Origin: Nitrospira sp.
GTDB lineage: Bacteria > Nitrospirota > Nitrospiria > Nitrospirales > Nitrospiraceae
Reading direction: 5' to 3'
NCBI GenBank assembly: GCA_009594995.1
Contig: VOPR01000025.1
Coordinates: forward strand, 1-64,000
DNA: 64,000 nt
Shown piece by piece: positions 43,127-52,013 of the stretch. Within the stretch, counting starts at the first letter, position 1. Each line of letters starts with the position of its first letter. The position numbers were made by a program, and so were the translations under genes. Under the pieces are notes generated by a model that did no database searches, was not told the origin of the DNA, and saw only the letters and a list, made by a program, of their open reading frames with translations.

Positions 43127-44608
43127 ATGGATGAATTAAACGATCAACGCCAACAACGCATCAAGAAACTCGATCACCTTCGTCAGCTCGGTGTGGCGCC
43201 CTATGGCACGCGCTTCGAAGTCAAGGACCGCGCAGGACAGCTCACGCGTCTCCACGGTGAGAAAACCAAAGAGGTGCTGGAGCAGGAACAGATCGGCTGT
43301 ACCATCGCCGGCCGTATCGTGGGCTTGCGGCGCTTCGGCAAAGCCGCCTTCGCGGTGCTGCAAGACGGATCGGATCGCCTGCAGGTCTACCTCAAAAAGG
43401 ATACGCTGGGTGAGCAGGCCCATCAGATTTCCGAAGGCCTGGATCTCGGAGACTGGATCGGTGTAACGGGCATTCTCTTTCGCACCAAGACCAACGAATT
43501 CACCGTCGAGGCGAAGACCCTCACCTTTCTCAGTAAAGCCCTCCGCCCCTTGCCAGAGAAATGGCACGGACTCACTGACGTGGAAACCCGATATCGCCAG
43601 CGGTATGTCGATCTGATCGCCAACCCGCAGGTGCACCAGATTTTCTCACTGCGCAGCCGCATCGTGTCCGGGATTCGCGCATTTCTCATCGAACGAGGCT
43701 TCCTCGAAGTTGAAACGCCGATGATGCATCCCATTCCCGGCGGCGCGGCCGCGAAGCCCTTCGTCACCCATCACAACGCCCTGGGCGCCGAACTGTATCT
43801 CCGCATCGCGCCGGAACTTTATCTCAAACGGCTGATCGTCGGCGGCTTTCCCCGCGTATTCGAAATCAACCGCAACTTCCGGAACGAAGGCATCTCGACG
43901 ATTCACAATCCCGAGTTCACCATGCTGGAGTTCTACGTCTCCTACGCCGACTACCACGACCTCATCGTGCTGACCGAGGAGCTGTTCAGCCGGCTGGCGC
44001 AGGACATCCTCGGCACGACGACCATCGAGTATCAAGGCGCGCAAATCAATTTGAGCTCGCCATGGCGCCGGTGGTCTTACCACCAGTCCATCCTGGAAGT
44101 GAACGGCCTGCCGCCGTCCGTCCTCACGAATCGCGACGAAGCCCTCGCCACAGCCCAACGGCTCGGCGTCGAAGTCTCTCCCAAGGAGTCACTCGTCAAT
44201 ATTCTGAACGAGATCTTCGAAGAAACCGTCGAGCCGAAACTCCAGCAGCCGACGTTCATCACCGACTATCCGATCGAAATTTCTCCGCTCGCCCGCCGGA
44301 AGGATTCCGATCCATCCCTGACCGACCGGTTCGAGCTCTATATTGCGGGACGCGAGATTGCCAACGCCTTTTCCGAGTTGAACGATCCGCTCGATCAGCG
44401 CGAGCGCTTCGAGGCCCAGGCCGCACAACATGCGGCCGGCGACGAAGAAGCCCATCGCGTCGACGAGGATTTCCTGCGCGCCCTCGAATACGGCATGCCG
44501 CCGACCGCCGGTGAAGGCATCGGCATCGACCGTCTCGTCATGCTCTTCACGAATCAGGCCTCCATCCGGGATGTCGTCCTCTTCCCGCAGCTCAGGCCTG
44601 AAAAGTAG
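43127..44608 (+). CDS. lysS: Lysyl-tRNA synthetase, class II
   Basis: This enzyme charges tRNA-Lys with lysine in the cytoplasm. An N-terminal OB-fold anticodon-binding domain (about residues 45-140) is followed by the class II catalytic core: motif 1 near 'FLIERGFLEVETPMMHPIPG', motif 2 'RVFEINRNFRNEGISTIHNP' and motif 3 'GEGIGIDRLVMLFT'. The ATG at 43127 gives 493 residues beginning 'MDELNDQRQQRIKKL', as usual; a GTG at 43076 would add 17 residues. The gene is between prfB and the LolC/E-type permease gene, all on the same strand. Confidence 0.96.
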   Translation: MDELNDQRQQRIKKLDHLRQLGVAPYGTRFEVKDRAGQLTRLHGEKTKEVLEQEQIGCTIAGRIVGLRRFGKAAFAVLQDGSDRLQVYLKKDTLGEQAHQISEGLDLGDWIGVTGILFRTKTNEFTVEAKTLTFLSKALRPLPEKWHGLTDVETRYRQRYVDLIANPQVHQIFSLRSRIVSGIRAFLIERGFLEVETPMMHPIPGGAAAKPFVTHHNALGAELYLRIAPELYLKRLIVGGFPRVFEINRNFRNEGISTIHNPEFTMLEFYVSYADYHDLIVLTEELFSRLAQDILGTTTIEYQGAQINLSSPWRRWSYHQSILEVNGLPPSVLTNRDEALATAQRLGVEVSPKESLVNILNEIFEETVEPKLQQPTFITDYPIEISPLARRKDSDPSLTDRFELYIAGREIANAFSELNDPLDQRERFEAQAAQHAAGDEEAHRVDEDFLRALEYGMPPTAGEGIGIDRLVMLFTNQASIRDVVLFPQLRPEK

Positions 44609-44610
44609 AC

Positions 44611-45888
44611 ATGGCGCTTCCCTACGAAATTTTCATCGGCCTGCGCTACCTGCGCGCCAAACGGCGCAACCGCACCATCTCCTTCAATACGATCGTGTCG
44701 ATCGTCGGCATTACGCTGGGCGTCGCGGCGTTGATCGGGACTGTCGGCATCATGACCGGCTTCAAGGAGGACGTGCAGGCCAAGATCCTCGGCACGACCG
44801 CGCACATCCTCGTAAACGACCGCATGAAAGAATCCATGGTCGATTACGAGGAACAGGTGAAGAAAGTAGCCGGCGTTCCAGAGGTGGTTGCCGCCACGCC
44901 ATTCATCTTCCGCCAAGTGCTCCTGACCTCTCCATCAGGAGTCCAGGGCATTATCCTGCGCGGGATCGATCCGGCACGCGAAGGCACCGTCACCGAGTTA
45001 GCCCACAATCTCGTCAACGGGAACCTCGATGACCTTTCACATTCCATCAAAGTTGTCCTCCCCGAGAAAGAACGTGAACCGAACGGCCCCGATACCGCCA
45101 TGCGTCCGGGCATCATCCTCGGCAAAGAATTGTCGATGCGGCTGGGCGCCTTTCCCGGCGACACCCTGAACGTGGTCTCTCCGGTCGGGCCTGTGACGGG
45201 CGCCAGCATGACGCCGAAGATCCGGCAATTCGTCGTCGTCGGCATTTTCCAATCCGGCATGTACGAATACGATTCCTCCCTCGCCTACATTGAACTGGCG
45301 GAGGCTCAAAAGTTCTTTAACATGGGCGCCACCGTTACAGGCATCGAGGTGAAAGTCGCGGATGTCTTCCGGGCGGCCGACGTCGCCCGGTCGATCGAAC
45401 AACAGCTTGGCTTCGCTTTCTGGGCGAGAGACTGGATGCAGATGAACCGCAACCTGTTCTCGGCCCTGAAGCTGGAGAAGACGATGATGTTCCTGCTGCT
45501 GGTGCTGATCACGATCGTCGCCTCGTTCAATATCGTGAGCACCCTCACCATGATCGTGACGGAGAAACAACGCGAGATTGCGATCCTCAAAGCGATGGGC
45601 GCCACCCGCAAGGGCATCATGCGTATTTTCATGCTGAATGGCCTGATCATCGGCTGTTCGGGCGCAGCCATCGGTGTGCCGCTCGGATACGCGTTTCTCT
45701 GGCTGATTCAAACCTTCTGGACCTTCGATCCGACCGTGTACTACATCTCGCGCATCCCGGTCCATGTGCTGGGATCGGATGTGTTGCTCGTCGCAGGGTC
45801 GGCTATTGTGATCAGTTTTGCCGCAACACTCTATCCGTCGCTCCAGGCCGCGAAGCTCGACCCGGCTGCCGCGCTGCGATATGAATGA
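44611..45888 (+). CDS. lolC: LolC/LolE-family lipoprotein-releasing permease
   Basis: This is the permease of the LolCDE ABC transporter that extracts mature lipoproteins from the inner membrane for delivery to the outer membrane. The N-terminus 'LPYEIFIGLRYLRAKRRN' and the first helix after it are typical, a large periplasmic domain spans about residues 50-275, and three helices with the FtsX-like 'MIVTEKQREIAILKAMGATR' follow. There is only one permease gene here, so the complex is probably a homodimer (LolF-like) with LolD. It starts 2 bases after lysS and overlaps lolD. Confidence 0.93.
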   Translation: MALPYEIFIGLRYLRAKRRNRTISFNTIVSIVGITLGVAALIGTVGIMTGFKEDVQAKILGTTAHILVNDRMKESMVDYEEQVKKVAGVPEVVAATPFIFRQVLLTSPSGVQGIILRGIDPAREGTVTELAHNLVNGNLDDLSHSIKVVLPEKEREPNGPDTAMRPGIILGKELSMRLGAFPGDTLNVVSPVGPVTGASMTPKIRQFVVVGIFQSGMYEYDSSLAYIELAEAQKFFNMGATVTGIEVKVADVFRAADVARSIEQQLGFAFWARDWMQMNRNLFSALKLEKTMMFLLLVLITIVASFNIVSTLTMIVTEKQREIAILKAMGATRKGIMRIFMLNGLIIGCSGAAIGVPLGYAFLWLIQTFWTFDPTVYYISRIPVHVLGSDVLLVAGSAIVISFAATLYPSLQAAKLDPAAALRYE

Positions 45889-46588
45889 CGGTGGGAACAT
45901 TCACCCGATCACGAACTGTATGATTGACGTCGTCGACCTGTACAAAACGTTTCCGATGGGCGGGCGGGAATTGGTGGTGCTGAACAACATCAACCTGCAC
46001 ATCCAACGGGGCGAACTTATCGCCATCGTCGGCGCATCCGGAGCGGGCAAGAGCACGCTGCTTCAAATTCTCGGCACCCTGGATCGCCCCACGAAAGGCA
46101 CGGTCTCGTTTGACGGCCAGAATCTTTTCCAGCTCACCGAGCAGCAGCAGGCGGAGTTCCGGAACAAACGGGTGGGATTCGTCTTCCAGTTTCATCACCT
46201 GCTGCCGGAATTCACAGCACTCGAAAACGCCTGTCTGCCGGCCATGATTCAAAAGCGGGAGATGGCCGATGTCGTGGGTGAGGCAACGAAGCTCCTGAGC
46301 GAGGTTGGTCTGGGAGATCGGCTCCACCACAAACCGGGCGAACTGTCCGGCGGCGAACAGCAACGCGTCTCCGTTGCCCGCGCCCTGATGCAGCAACCGG
46401 ATCTGGTGCTGGCGGATGAACCAACCGGGAATCTCGATACCCACACCGGCGACGCGCTCTTCGCGCTGCTCCGCCAACTGAATCGGTCACGGGGCACTAC
46501 CTTTGTCATCGTCACACACAATGACAAACTTTCAGCACAGGCCGATCGCATTGTGTCCATGCAGGACGGCATGATCATCTCGTCATAG
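45881..46588 (+). CDS. lolD: LolD-type ABC transporter ATPase
   Basis: This is the ATPase that powers lipoprotein release by the LolC/E-type permease. Walker A 'GASGAGKSTLL', Q-loop 'VGFVFQFHHLLPEFTALEN', signature 'LSGGEQQRVSVARAL', Walker B 'LVLADEPTGNLD' and H-loop 'VIVTHN' are intact. The ATG at 45881 overlaps the permease stop by 8 bases, which suggests coupling. An ATG at 45920 ('MIDVVDLYKTFPMG') is an equally reasonable start, closer to the usual N-terminus; neither has a strong ribosome-binding site. Confidence 0.94.
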   Translation: MNDGGNIHPITNCMIDVVDLYKTFPMGGRELVVLNNINLHIQRGELIAIVGASGAGKSTLLQILGTLDRPTKGTVSFDGQNLFQLTEQQQAEFRNKRVGFVFQFHHLLPEFTALENACLPAMIQKREMADVVGEATKLLSEVGLGDRLHHKPGELSGGEQQRVSVARALMQQPDLVLADEPTGNLDTHTGDALFALLRQLNRSRGTTFVIVTHNDKLSAQADRIVSMQDGMIISS

Positions 46589-46626
46589 GCCGGGCCCCGT
46601 AGAGATTCCCGACCGAGAGTGACTTC

Positions 46627-46655
46627 TTGACGGCTTGAGCATCTTTTCGTAGACT
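46627..46655 (+). promoter_or_regulatory. Predicted sigma-70-type promoter
   Basis: TTGACG (46627-46632) and TAGACT (46650-46655) are separated by exactly 17 bases. The start near 46662 gives a 34-base leader for the outer-membrane protein gene. Confidence 0.55.
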
Positions 46656-46695
46656 GCGCCATTGAATCCTCCGAGCCCGGAGTTCGACTGATTTT

Positions 46696-47841
46696 ATGAA
46701 GACCTTCGTCCAACCCTCTATTCGCTTCACGGCCTTTCTGCTCATCATGCTCGTACCGCTCCAGGCAACAGCGGTCGAGTTTGTTTTCGTCGGGTCACGC
46801 CAAATGGGCATGGGCGGGGCCGGAGTCGCGACGACCACGGACTCTCTTGCCACCTACTGGAATCCTGCCGGAATGGCGATGAGCAAGAAATTCGATATGC
46901 GTATTCAAGGCGGCGGCCAGGTCGTCGATCGCGGCGACGTGTTCGACACCCTGAAAGACATCAACAATATAAATTTGAACGACACGTCGGCCGGTAACAT
47001 TGCCCGCCTCCAACAGCAAATCGATCGCATGAACAGGCCTGGCACCAACCTGACGGCAGCGGCCTCCGGGGGCCTCTACGTCAAGGGCAACTTCGGCGAA
47101 CATGCGTTGGGATTCAACGTGTCGGATGTCGCCACCGCCGGCGGATTTCTACGGGGCCCGGTCGGCTTTACGAATAACGGCACGAACCTGACCGTCAACG
47201 GGCAGTTCGCCATGAACGGGTTGGAAGTCCGGCAAGCCGCGCTGTCCTATGCCTATGCGTTCATGGATCGCATGTTTTCCATCGGCGTCACCGGCAAGGT
47301 CATCCAGGGCGCAGCCTATACCGGCGCCACCAATATCCGCGGCGCGAGCGACGACGTGAAAGTCTTCGAGGACATCGGACGCGCCAAGATTTCGACCGCC
47401 CTCGGCATTGACGTGGGAGCGATGTTCCGCCCTTCATCCTGGTTACGTATGGGTATCGTGGCAAAGGACATCAATGCACCGACCTTCGATGCGCCGAACG
47501 GCGATAAGTTCAAATTGCTGCCCCAGGTCAGAACCGGAATCGCCGTCAACCCGTACAACTCCCTGACGCTCACTGCGGATGTGGACATCACCAAGAACAA
47601 CACGCTCACCCCCGGCGTCCACAGCCAGGTGTTGAGCCTCGGCGCAGAGCAGACGATCCTGTCGGAACTGCTGTCCTTCCGGCTCGGCGCATTCAAAAAT
47701 ATGCAGGATGCCAAAACGCCGTTTATCCCGACTGCAGGCTTTGGATTTCGCATCCTAGCCTTGCGCATCGATATCGCCGGCGGGTATGATTTTAGGGACC
47801 AGGCTGCCCTGGCCTCAGGATCTATCGCCTTGACCTTCTAA
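46696..47841 (+). CDS. Outer-membrane beta-barrel protein, TraF_2/FadL-like
   Basis: A signal peptide ('FLLIMLVPLQATA') is followed by 'SRQMGMGGAGVATTTDSLAT' and 'YWNPAGMAM', the start typical of FadL-like barrels and of the 'conjugal transfer TraF-like' family (TraF_2). The remainder alternates polar and hydrophobic residues with aromatic strand ends and finishes in 'ASGSIALTF', a proper C-terminal Phe for outer-membrane insertion. Despite the family name, nothing conjugative is nearby. Its cargo is unknown. The length is 381 residues. Confidence 0.82.
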   Translation: MKTFVQPSIRFTAFLLIMLVPLQATAVEFVFVGSRQMGMGGAGVATTTDSLATYWNPAGMAMSKKFDMRIQGGGQVVDRGDVFDTLKDINNINLNDTSAGNIARLQQQIDRMNRPGTNLTAAASGGLYVKGNFGEHALGFNVSDVATAGGFLRGPVGFTNNGTNLTVNGQFAMNGLEVRQAALSYAYAFMDRMFSIGVTGKVIQGAAYTGATNIRGASDDVKVFEDIGRAKISTALGIDVGAMFRPSSWLRMGIVAKDINAPTFDAPNGDKFKLLPQVRTGIAVNPYNSLTLTADVDITKNNTLTPGVHSQVLSLGAEQTILSELLSFRLGAFKNMQDAKTPFIPTAGFGFRILALRIDIAGGYDFRDQAALASGSIALTF

Positions 47842-47888
47842 GGTCGCATTCGGCACTGAATCAATCTGCTACACTTGCTGTACGAACC

Positions 47889-48494
47889 ATGACACGACAC
47901 ACACTCTCCACCATCAGCGTTGTTCTTTGTCTTGTGATGTCTGGACTGCTGGCCGGCTGCGGAGGCTTGCAGGAGATGTGGGAAGGCCCGGCCGCGCGAG
48001 GGTTTTACCCCAAAACCATGGCCATTCTCCCGATCTCGGGAACCTATGACAGCGCCCGTGAAGACGTCGAGGAAGTAGTGGCAAAAGTCCTGATCAAGAG
48101 CCGCCGGGTTGAGAAGGTCGTGCCGCCCGATCAGGTGACCGATACGTTCCAAACGACGAAAGACGCCTTCGATGCGCTTGTCACCTACTTCTCACGCATG
48201 GAAACGACCGGCCAGTCCGATAAGAATTCCGCGATCAAAATTGGCCATGCTCTGGGCGCCGATTCCCTGCTGGTCGTCAAGGTGAATGCCTGGGAGTACA
48301 CGCGGGAGGAAGGCGATAACATAGCCCGCGTGGGCCTGAGCATGCGGTTGGTCGATGCCGTGAACGGCGCCATCGTCTGGAAGGCGCGCCACCAGATACA
48401 AGAAAGTTATTTGTTCATCCGCCCGGACATGAAAGATCTGGCCACGAAACTGGCCGGAGACATGATCAAGTACATGCCCCCTGAAAAACGCTAG
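47889..48494 (+). CDS. GNA1162/CsgG-like lipoprotein, 201 aa
   Basis: The lipobox is 'LLAGC' (Cys-24). The mature part, with 'FYPKTMAILPISGTYDSARE', 'HALGADSLLVVKVNAWEY' and 'SMRLVDAVNGAIVWKARHQI', matches the small lipoproteins related to Neisseria GNA1162 and distantly to the periplasmic domain of CsgG. The function is not established; outer-membrane association is likely. A TACACT box lies 13 bases before the ATG, so the leader would be very short. It is 47 bases downstream of the outer-membrane barrel gene and converges with the GAF gene. Confidence 0.8.
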   Translation: MTRHTLSTISVVLCLVMSGLLAGCGGLQEMWEGPAARGFYPKTMAILPISGTYDSAREDVEEVVAKVLIKSRRVEKVVPPDQVTDTFQTTKDAFDALVTYFSRMETTGQSDKNSAIKIGHALGADSLLVVKVNAWEYTREEGDNIARVGLSMRLVDAVNGAIVWKARHQIQESYLFIRPDMKDLATKLAGDMIKYMPPEKR

Positions 48495-48510
48495 GCTGAC
48501 TGGATTTCCC

Positions 48511-49569
48511 TCATCCCCTGCCTCCTCCCGCTCCTCTTCGCAGATTGTCGATCGCCAGGCCGAATTGATTTGAGAGACTCGCCAGTTCGAGCACGTCCCA
48601 ATTGCTGAAGGGCTTGCCGCTGCGCCGATTCACGACTTCCAGCACCCCGACCGCCTGGGCCCCCATACGGACCGGCACAGACACGAGCGACGCGACCGTG
48701 AGCGCAGCCTGCCATCCCTGGCCCGCAACCAATCGAGCATCCTGACGCCCCTGAGTGATCAGGACAGCCTGCCCCGTGCGATGCACTCCTGCCGCGATCG
48801 TCGATTGCAGCGCCCTCAGTCCCGCGGCGCGTTCACCACCGATGGCGGACAGTTTCAACGTCCCGTCCGAAGAACCCAAAAACAGCGCACCCGCCTCCGC
48901 CTCAACGAGTCGAACCGCCGCATCCAATGCCCGTCGCAGTTTCTCCTCCTCGGCCAGGCTGGAGTTCAGGATGTCGCTCACCTGCTCCATATGCTGAATG
49001 CGAAGAATCTTCGCCGCGTATTTGACCGTCAATCGGGCATGGTCCAGCAGAACCGCCAACCATGGCTCCACCGCCGTCAACAACGACAAGAGCTTTCGAG
49101 ACGGTACACGCTGAGACTTACCCGTCCGGAATATCACCACCCCGTCCAGGCGGCCGATCCGATGTAACCGAATGCCATGCAAGTCACCGCTGATGATGGG
49201 AGAGTTCTGTTCCGCCTTGCTCAACCCCTCGTGCCACGGCTCCGCCAGGGCCGGATCGCTGCTGCCGGCTTCAGCCAGACAGGTCATCTCGCGAGTCTGC
49301 TCATCGCGCACATACACAGCCACGGCCTGGACCTTGGTCAACTGCAGAAACAATTGTACAAAGACCGCAGACACTCCGATAGGTGATCGCCCTTCGCCCT
49401 CTGAACTGGAAAGCGTATTAAACAACCCCTGTTGGAGCGTGCGAAGCAGGCGATCCTCCCCCATGGGGGCCGCTTTGCGCGGCGTGGCTTTCCGGCGCGG
49501 GGCGACGGACGTATTCTTGGATGTCGTTTTGCGAGTGGTTCGGCTGACCTTACGACGAGCTACGGCCAT
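48511..49569 (-). CDS. GAF domain protein with basic N-terminal tail
   Basis: The first ~35 residues are strongly basic and low in complexity ('RRKVSRTTRKTTSKNTS'), as in DNA-binding tails. Residues ~36-170 look like a degenerate GAF domain. A second, clearer GAF domain (~195-345) carries 'EAEAGALFLGSSDGTLKLSA' and 'VSVPVRMGAQAVGVLEVVNR'. No kinase or output domain is present. GAF domains bind small ligands such as cyclic nucleotides or chromophores; the ligand is unknown. GAGGAG precedes the ATG. It lies downstream of trpA on the same strand but 200 bases away, so it is probably independent. Confidence 0.85.
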   Translation of the reverse strand: MAVARRKVSRTTRKTTSKNTSVAPRRKATPRKAAPMGEDRLLRTLQQGLFNTLSSSEGEGRSPIGVSAVFVQLFLQLTKVQAVAVYVRDEQTREMTCLAEAGSSDPALAEPWHEGLSKAEQNSPIISGDLHGIRLHRIGRLDGVVIFRTGKSQRVPSRKLLSLLTAVEPWLAVLLDHARLTVKYAAKILRIQHMEQVSDILNSSLAEEEKLRRALDAAVRLVEAEAGALFLGSSDGTLKLSAIGGERAAGLRALQSTIAAGVHRTGQAVLITQGRQDARLVAGQGWQAALTVASLVSVPVRMGAQAVGVLEVVNRRSGKPFSNWDVLELASLSNQFGLAIDNLRRGAGGGRG

Positions 49570-49604
49570 GGCATCTCCTCATGTGAACAAGCAATCGTTG
49601 CACG

Positions 49605-49624
49605 GCAGAACGGGACCGTTCTGC
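49605..49624 (-). other. Hairpin upstream of the GAF gene
   Basis: GCAGAACGG (49605-49613) pairs perfectly with CCGTTCTGC (49616-49624) around a 2-base centre. It lies 36-55 bases before the GAF gene ATG and about 150 bases after the trpA stop. It could mark the end of the trp transcript or lie in the GAF leader; no T-run follows. Confidence 0.4.
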
Positions 49625-49771
49625 ATGATGTTCTTGAGTATGCTGCTGCAGGGAGCGAGCGGACGAGTTCCGGCCATGAAGGCCCGGGTGAGAGGACGCC
49701 AAGAAAATGCGCCCCTCTGAGGTGGTTCGAGACGAATGGAAGACGAGCGGGAGGATGACGGAACGAAGCGA

Positions 49772-50572
49772 CTACGCAGGCTGCATCGCGGCCTTGAGGG
49801 AACGAACGAACGCGCCCACTTCCTGAACGAGACGGCCATCCTGCCCATGCTCTCCAACCCGACGGACAATCGCGCTGCCGACAATGACGCCATCGGCGAC
49901 TTCAGCGACCCGCGCGGCATCTTCGGGAGTTGCCACGCCGAATCCTACGGCAACGGGTGTCTTGGTGTGCTTCTTGATCTTGGCGACGTTGTCACGCACG
50001 CCCGCCATGTCGTTCAGTTTAGCCCCAGTAATGCCTGTGATGGAAACATAATAGACAAATCCGCCGGACTCCTTTGACACATAGGCGCGGCGCGAGGCGG
50101 TGCTGGTCGGGGCCAACAGGAAGATCAGATGAAGGCCGGCCGCATCCGCCGGACCGCGCAGGGGCCCCGCTTCATCAGGTGGCATGTCCGGCACGATCAG
50201 TCCATCCACACCTGCTTCGACAGCCTTTCCACAGAAATCCGCTTCCCCAAAGGCGTGGATGTTGTTGTAGTAGGCCATCAAGACGATGGGGATTTGCGTC
50301 GAGGTGCGCAGGTGACGGACCGACTCGAGAATCTTACGAAGAGAAGTGCCGCTTTGAAGGCCGCGCTCAGCCGCCTGTTGAATCACAGGACCGTCTGCGA
50401 TGGGGTCTGAAAAGGGCACACCCAATTCAATAATGTCGGCCCCGGCCTGCTCCAACTCAAGCACCAATTGCTCGGTCTCCTGCAATGAGGGATCACCGGC
50501 CATGATATAGGTGATGAGCGCCTTCTCCCCCTTCGCCTTCAACCGCCCGAACGTCTGATCTAAACGATTCAT
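49772..50572 (-). CDS. trpA: Tryptophan synthase alpha chain
   Basis: TrpA cleaves indole-3-glycerol phosphate to indole and glyceraldehyde 3-phosphate, passing indole through a tunnel to TrpB. The TIM-barrel motifs 'IIELGVPFSDPIADGPVIQQ' (catalytic Glu-49 and Asp-60) and 'MAYYNNIHAFG' are intact, as is the phosphate-binding 'VGFGVATPEDA'. The length is 266 residues. It is the last trp gene. Unlike most operons, where trpB and trpA abut, they are separated here by about 170 bases containing an inverted-repeat element. Confidence 0.98.
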   Translation of the reverse strand: MNRLDQTFGRLKAKGEKALITYIMAGDPSLQETEQLVLELEQAGADIIELGVPFSDPIADGPVIQQAAERGLQSGTSLRKILESVRHLRTSTQIPIVLMAYYNNIHAFGEADFCGKAVEAGVDGLIVPDMPPDEAGPLRGPADAAGLHLIFLLAPTSTASRRAYVSKESGGFVYYVSITGITGAKLNDMAGVRDNVAKIKKHTKTPVAVGFGVATPEDAARVAEVADGVIVGSAIVRRVGEHGQDGRLVQEVGAFVRSLKAAMQPA

Positions 50573-50617
50573 GTCGATATACCCTTGTCTCTCATCTATC
50601 CAGCGAGATTCTTCTCT

Positions 50618-50743
50618 GCAGGATGTTCAACCGGGCCGTTCAGCAAGGCCGCAGCAAGGAAAGAGGTGAGGCGTACTAAGGAGCGTACATCGAACCTCTG
50701 ACCGCCGCGAGAGCGCAGCTGGCGGCCCGGTTCAACATCCTGC
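50618..50743. repeat. 126-bp inverted-repeat element between trpB and trpA
   Basis: Terminal arms GCAGGATGTTCAACCGGGCCG (50618-50638) and its complement at 50723-50743 match at 20 of 21 positions. The interior is itself partly palindromic: AGAGGT and ACCTCT, and two CGTAC units, surround its centre. The right end abuts the trpB stop, and its last C contributes to the complement of the TAG. A degenerate copy lies at 11.2 kb and a half copy at 52.0 kb. No open reading frame is inside, so it is a non-autonomous or REP/MITE-like element. Confidence 0.8.
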
Positions 50744-51933
50744 TACAGAGTCACGCCTTTGATTCTGGCTACCTGCTGCACATCCTTATCGCCCCGCCCG
50801 GACAGGTTCACCACCAGGATTTGATTCTTCTTCATTTTCGGTGCGCACTTCACCACCTCGGCAATGGCGTGAGCACTTTCCAACGCCGGCATAATGCCCT
50901 CTTCCCGCGCGAGCAGGTCGAAGGCGGCCAAGGCTTCATCGTCCGTCGCGGACGTGTACTCGGCACGGTCGGTTTCCTTGTGATAACTGTGCTCGGGTCC
51001 CACCGCCGCATAGTCCAACCCGGCCGAGACGGAATGGGTGAGATTGACCTGCCCGTTCTCATCCTGCAGCAGATAGGTCATGGTTCCCTGGAGCACCCCG
51101 GGACGACCGCCGGCAAATCTGGCCGCATGTTTCCCGCTTGCCACCCCGAGCCCACCTGCTTCCACTCCGACCATTCTCACTTTTTTGTCCGGAACAAAGG
51201 CGTGAAACAGCCCCATGGCATTGCTGCCGCCGCCGACGCAGGCGATCAAACAATCTGGCAGCCGTCCCTCCGCAGCCAGGATCTGTTTGCGGGCCTCACG
51301 CCCGATGACCGCTTGAAAGTCACGAATCATCATCGGATAGGGATGCGCGCCGAGGACCGAGCCGAGGACATAGTGCGTCGTCCGCACGTTGGTCGTCCAA
51401 TCCCGCATCGCTTCGCTGATGGCATCCTTCAACGTCCGGCTTCCCGCGTCCACCCCCGTCACTTTGGAACCGAGGAGCCGCATCCGGAACACGTTCAGCG
51501 CCTGCCGCTGCATGTCTTCCGTACCCATATAGATTTCGCATTCGAGGCCGAACATGGCGGCCACCGTCGCCGTCGCCACGCCGTGCTGGCCCGCGCCGGT
51601 TTCGGCGATGAGACGCGGCTTCTTCATACGCCGGGCAAGCAAGGCCTGCCCGATCGCATTGTTGATCTTGTGGGCCCCCGTATGGCAGAGATCTTCGCGC
51701 TTCAGATAAATTTTCGCCCCGCCCAGCCGCTTCGTCAGGCGTTGAGCGAAATACAGCGGCGTCGGTCGCCCGACATATTCCTTCAGATAATGTTTGAGTT
51801 CGGCCTGAAAACTTCTGTCCTTGCGCGTGCGTTGGTAGACCTCTTCCAACTCCAGCAAGGCAGGCATGAGAGTCTCGGGCACATAGCGCCCGCCGTAGGC
51901 TCCGAACCGCCCATGTCGATCTGGTATCGCCAT
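50743..51933 (-). CDS. trpB: Tryptophan synthase beta chain
   Basis: TrpB condenses indole with serine using pyridoxal phosphate. The PLP lysine is Lys-89 in '[17 protein letters not shown]', the phosphate-binding loop is 'GGGSNAMG', and '[11 protein letters not shown]' and 'SGRGDKD' complete the site. This is a TrpB1-type enzyme of 396 residues. Its start has a GAAGGA-like site upstream. The stop TAG includes the terminal base of the repeat element. It is preceded by trpF after 80 bases containing a half copy of that element. Confidence 0.98.
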   Translation of the reverse strand: MAIPDRHGRFGAYGGRYVPETLMPALLELEEVYQRTRKDRSFQAELKHYLKEYVGRPTPLYFAQRLTKRLGGAKIYLKREDLCHTGAHKINNAIGQALLARRMKKPRLIAETGAGQHGVATATVAAMFGLECEIYMGTEDMQRQALNVFRMRLLGSKVTGVDAGSRTLKDAISEAMRDWTTNVRTTHYVLGSVLGAHPYPMMIRDFQAVIGREARKQILAAEGRLPDCLIACVGGGSNAMGLFHAFVPDKKVRMVGVEAGGLGVASGKHAARFAGGRPGVLQGTMTYLLQDENGQVNLTHSVSAGLDYAAVGPEHSYHKETDRAEYTSATDDEALAAFDLLAREEGIMPALESAHAIAEVVKCAPKMKKNQILVVNLSGRGDKDVQQVARIKGVTL

Positions 51934-51967
51934 GTGTCTTCCTTCAGCTAATCGTGAAAAAGAAAGT

Positions 51968-52008
51968 ATAACAGGATGCGGAAAAGGTCTGCCAGCATCG
52001 TTCGCAGG
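51968..52008. repeat. Half copy of the inverted-repeat element between trpF and trpB
   Basis: CAGGATG (51972-51978) and GCCAGC (51991-51996) are 12 bases apart, exactly the spacing in the right arm of the trpB-trpA element read inwards, followed by a related TCGTTCGCAGGC. The other half of the element is missing. It falls in the gap between the trpF stop and the trpB start. Confidence 0.5.
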
Positions 52009-52013
52009 CTGGT

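Noticed and set aside
46696..47841. Conjugation or mobile-element signature suggested by the TraF-like name
   Set aside because: No relaxase, mating-pair or integrase gene is nearby; the family name is historical and the protein is a general outer-membrane barrel.
50821..51951. 376-codon open frame antisense to trpB
   Set aside because: Shadow of trpB; His/Arg-rich composition typical of antisense translation.
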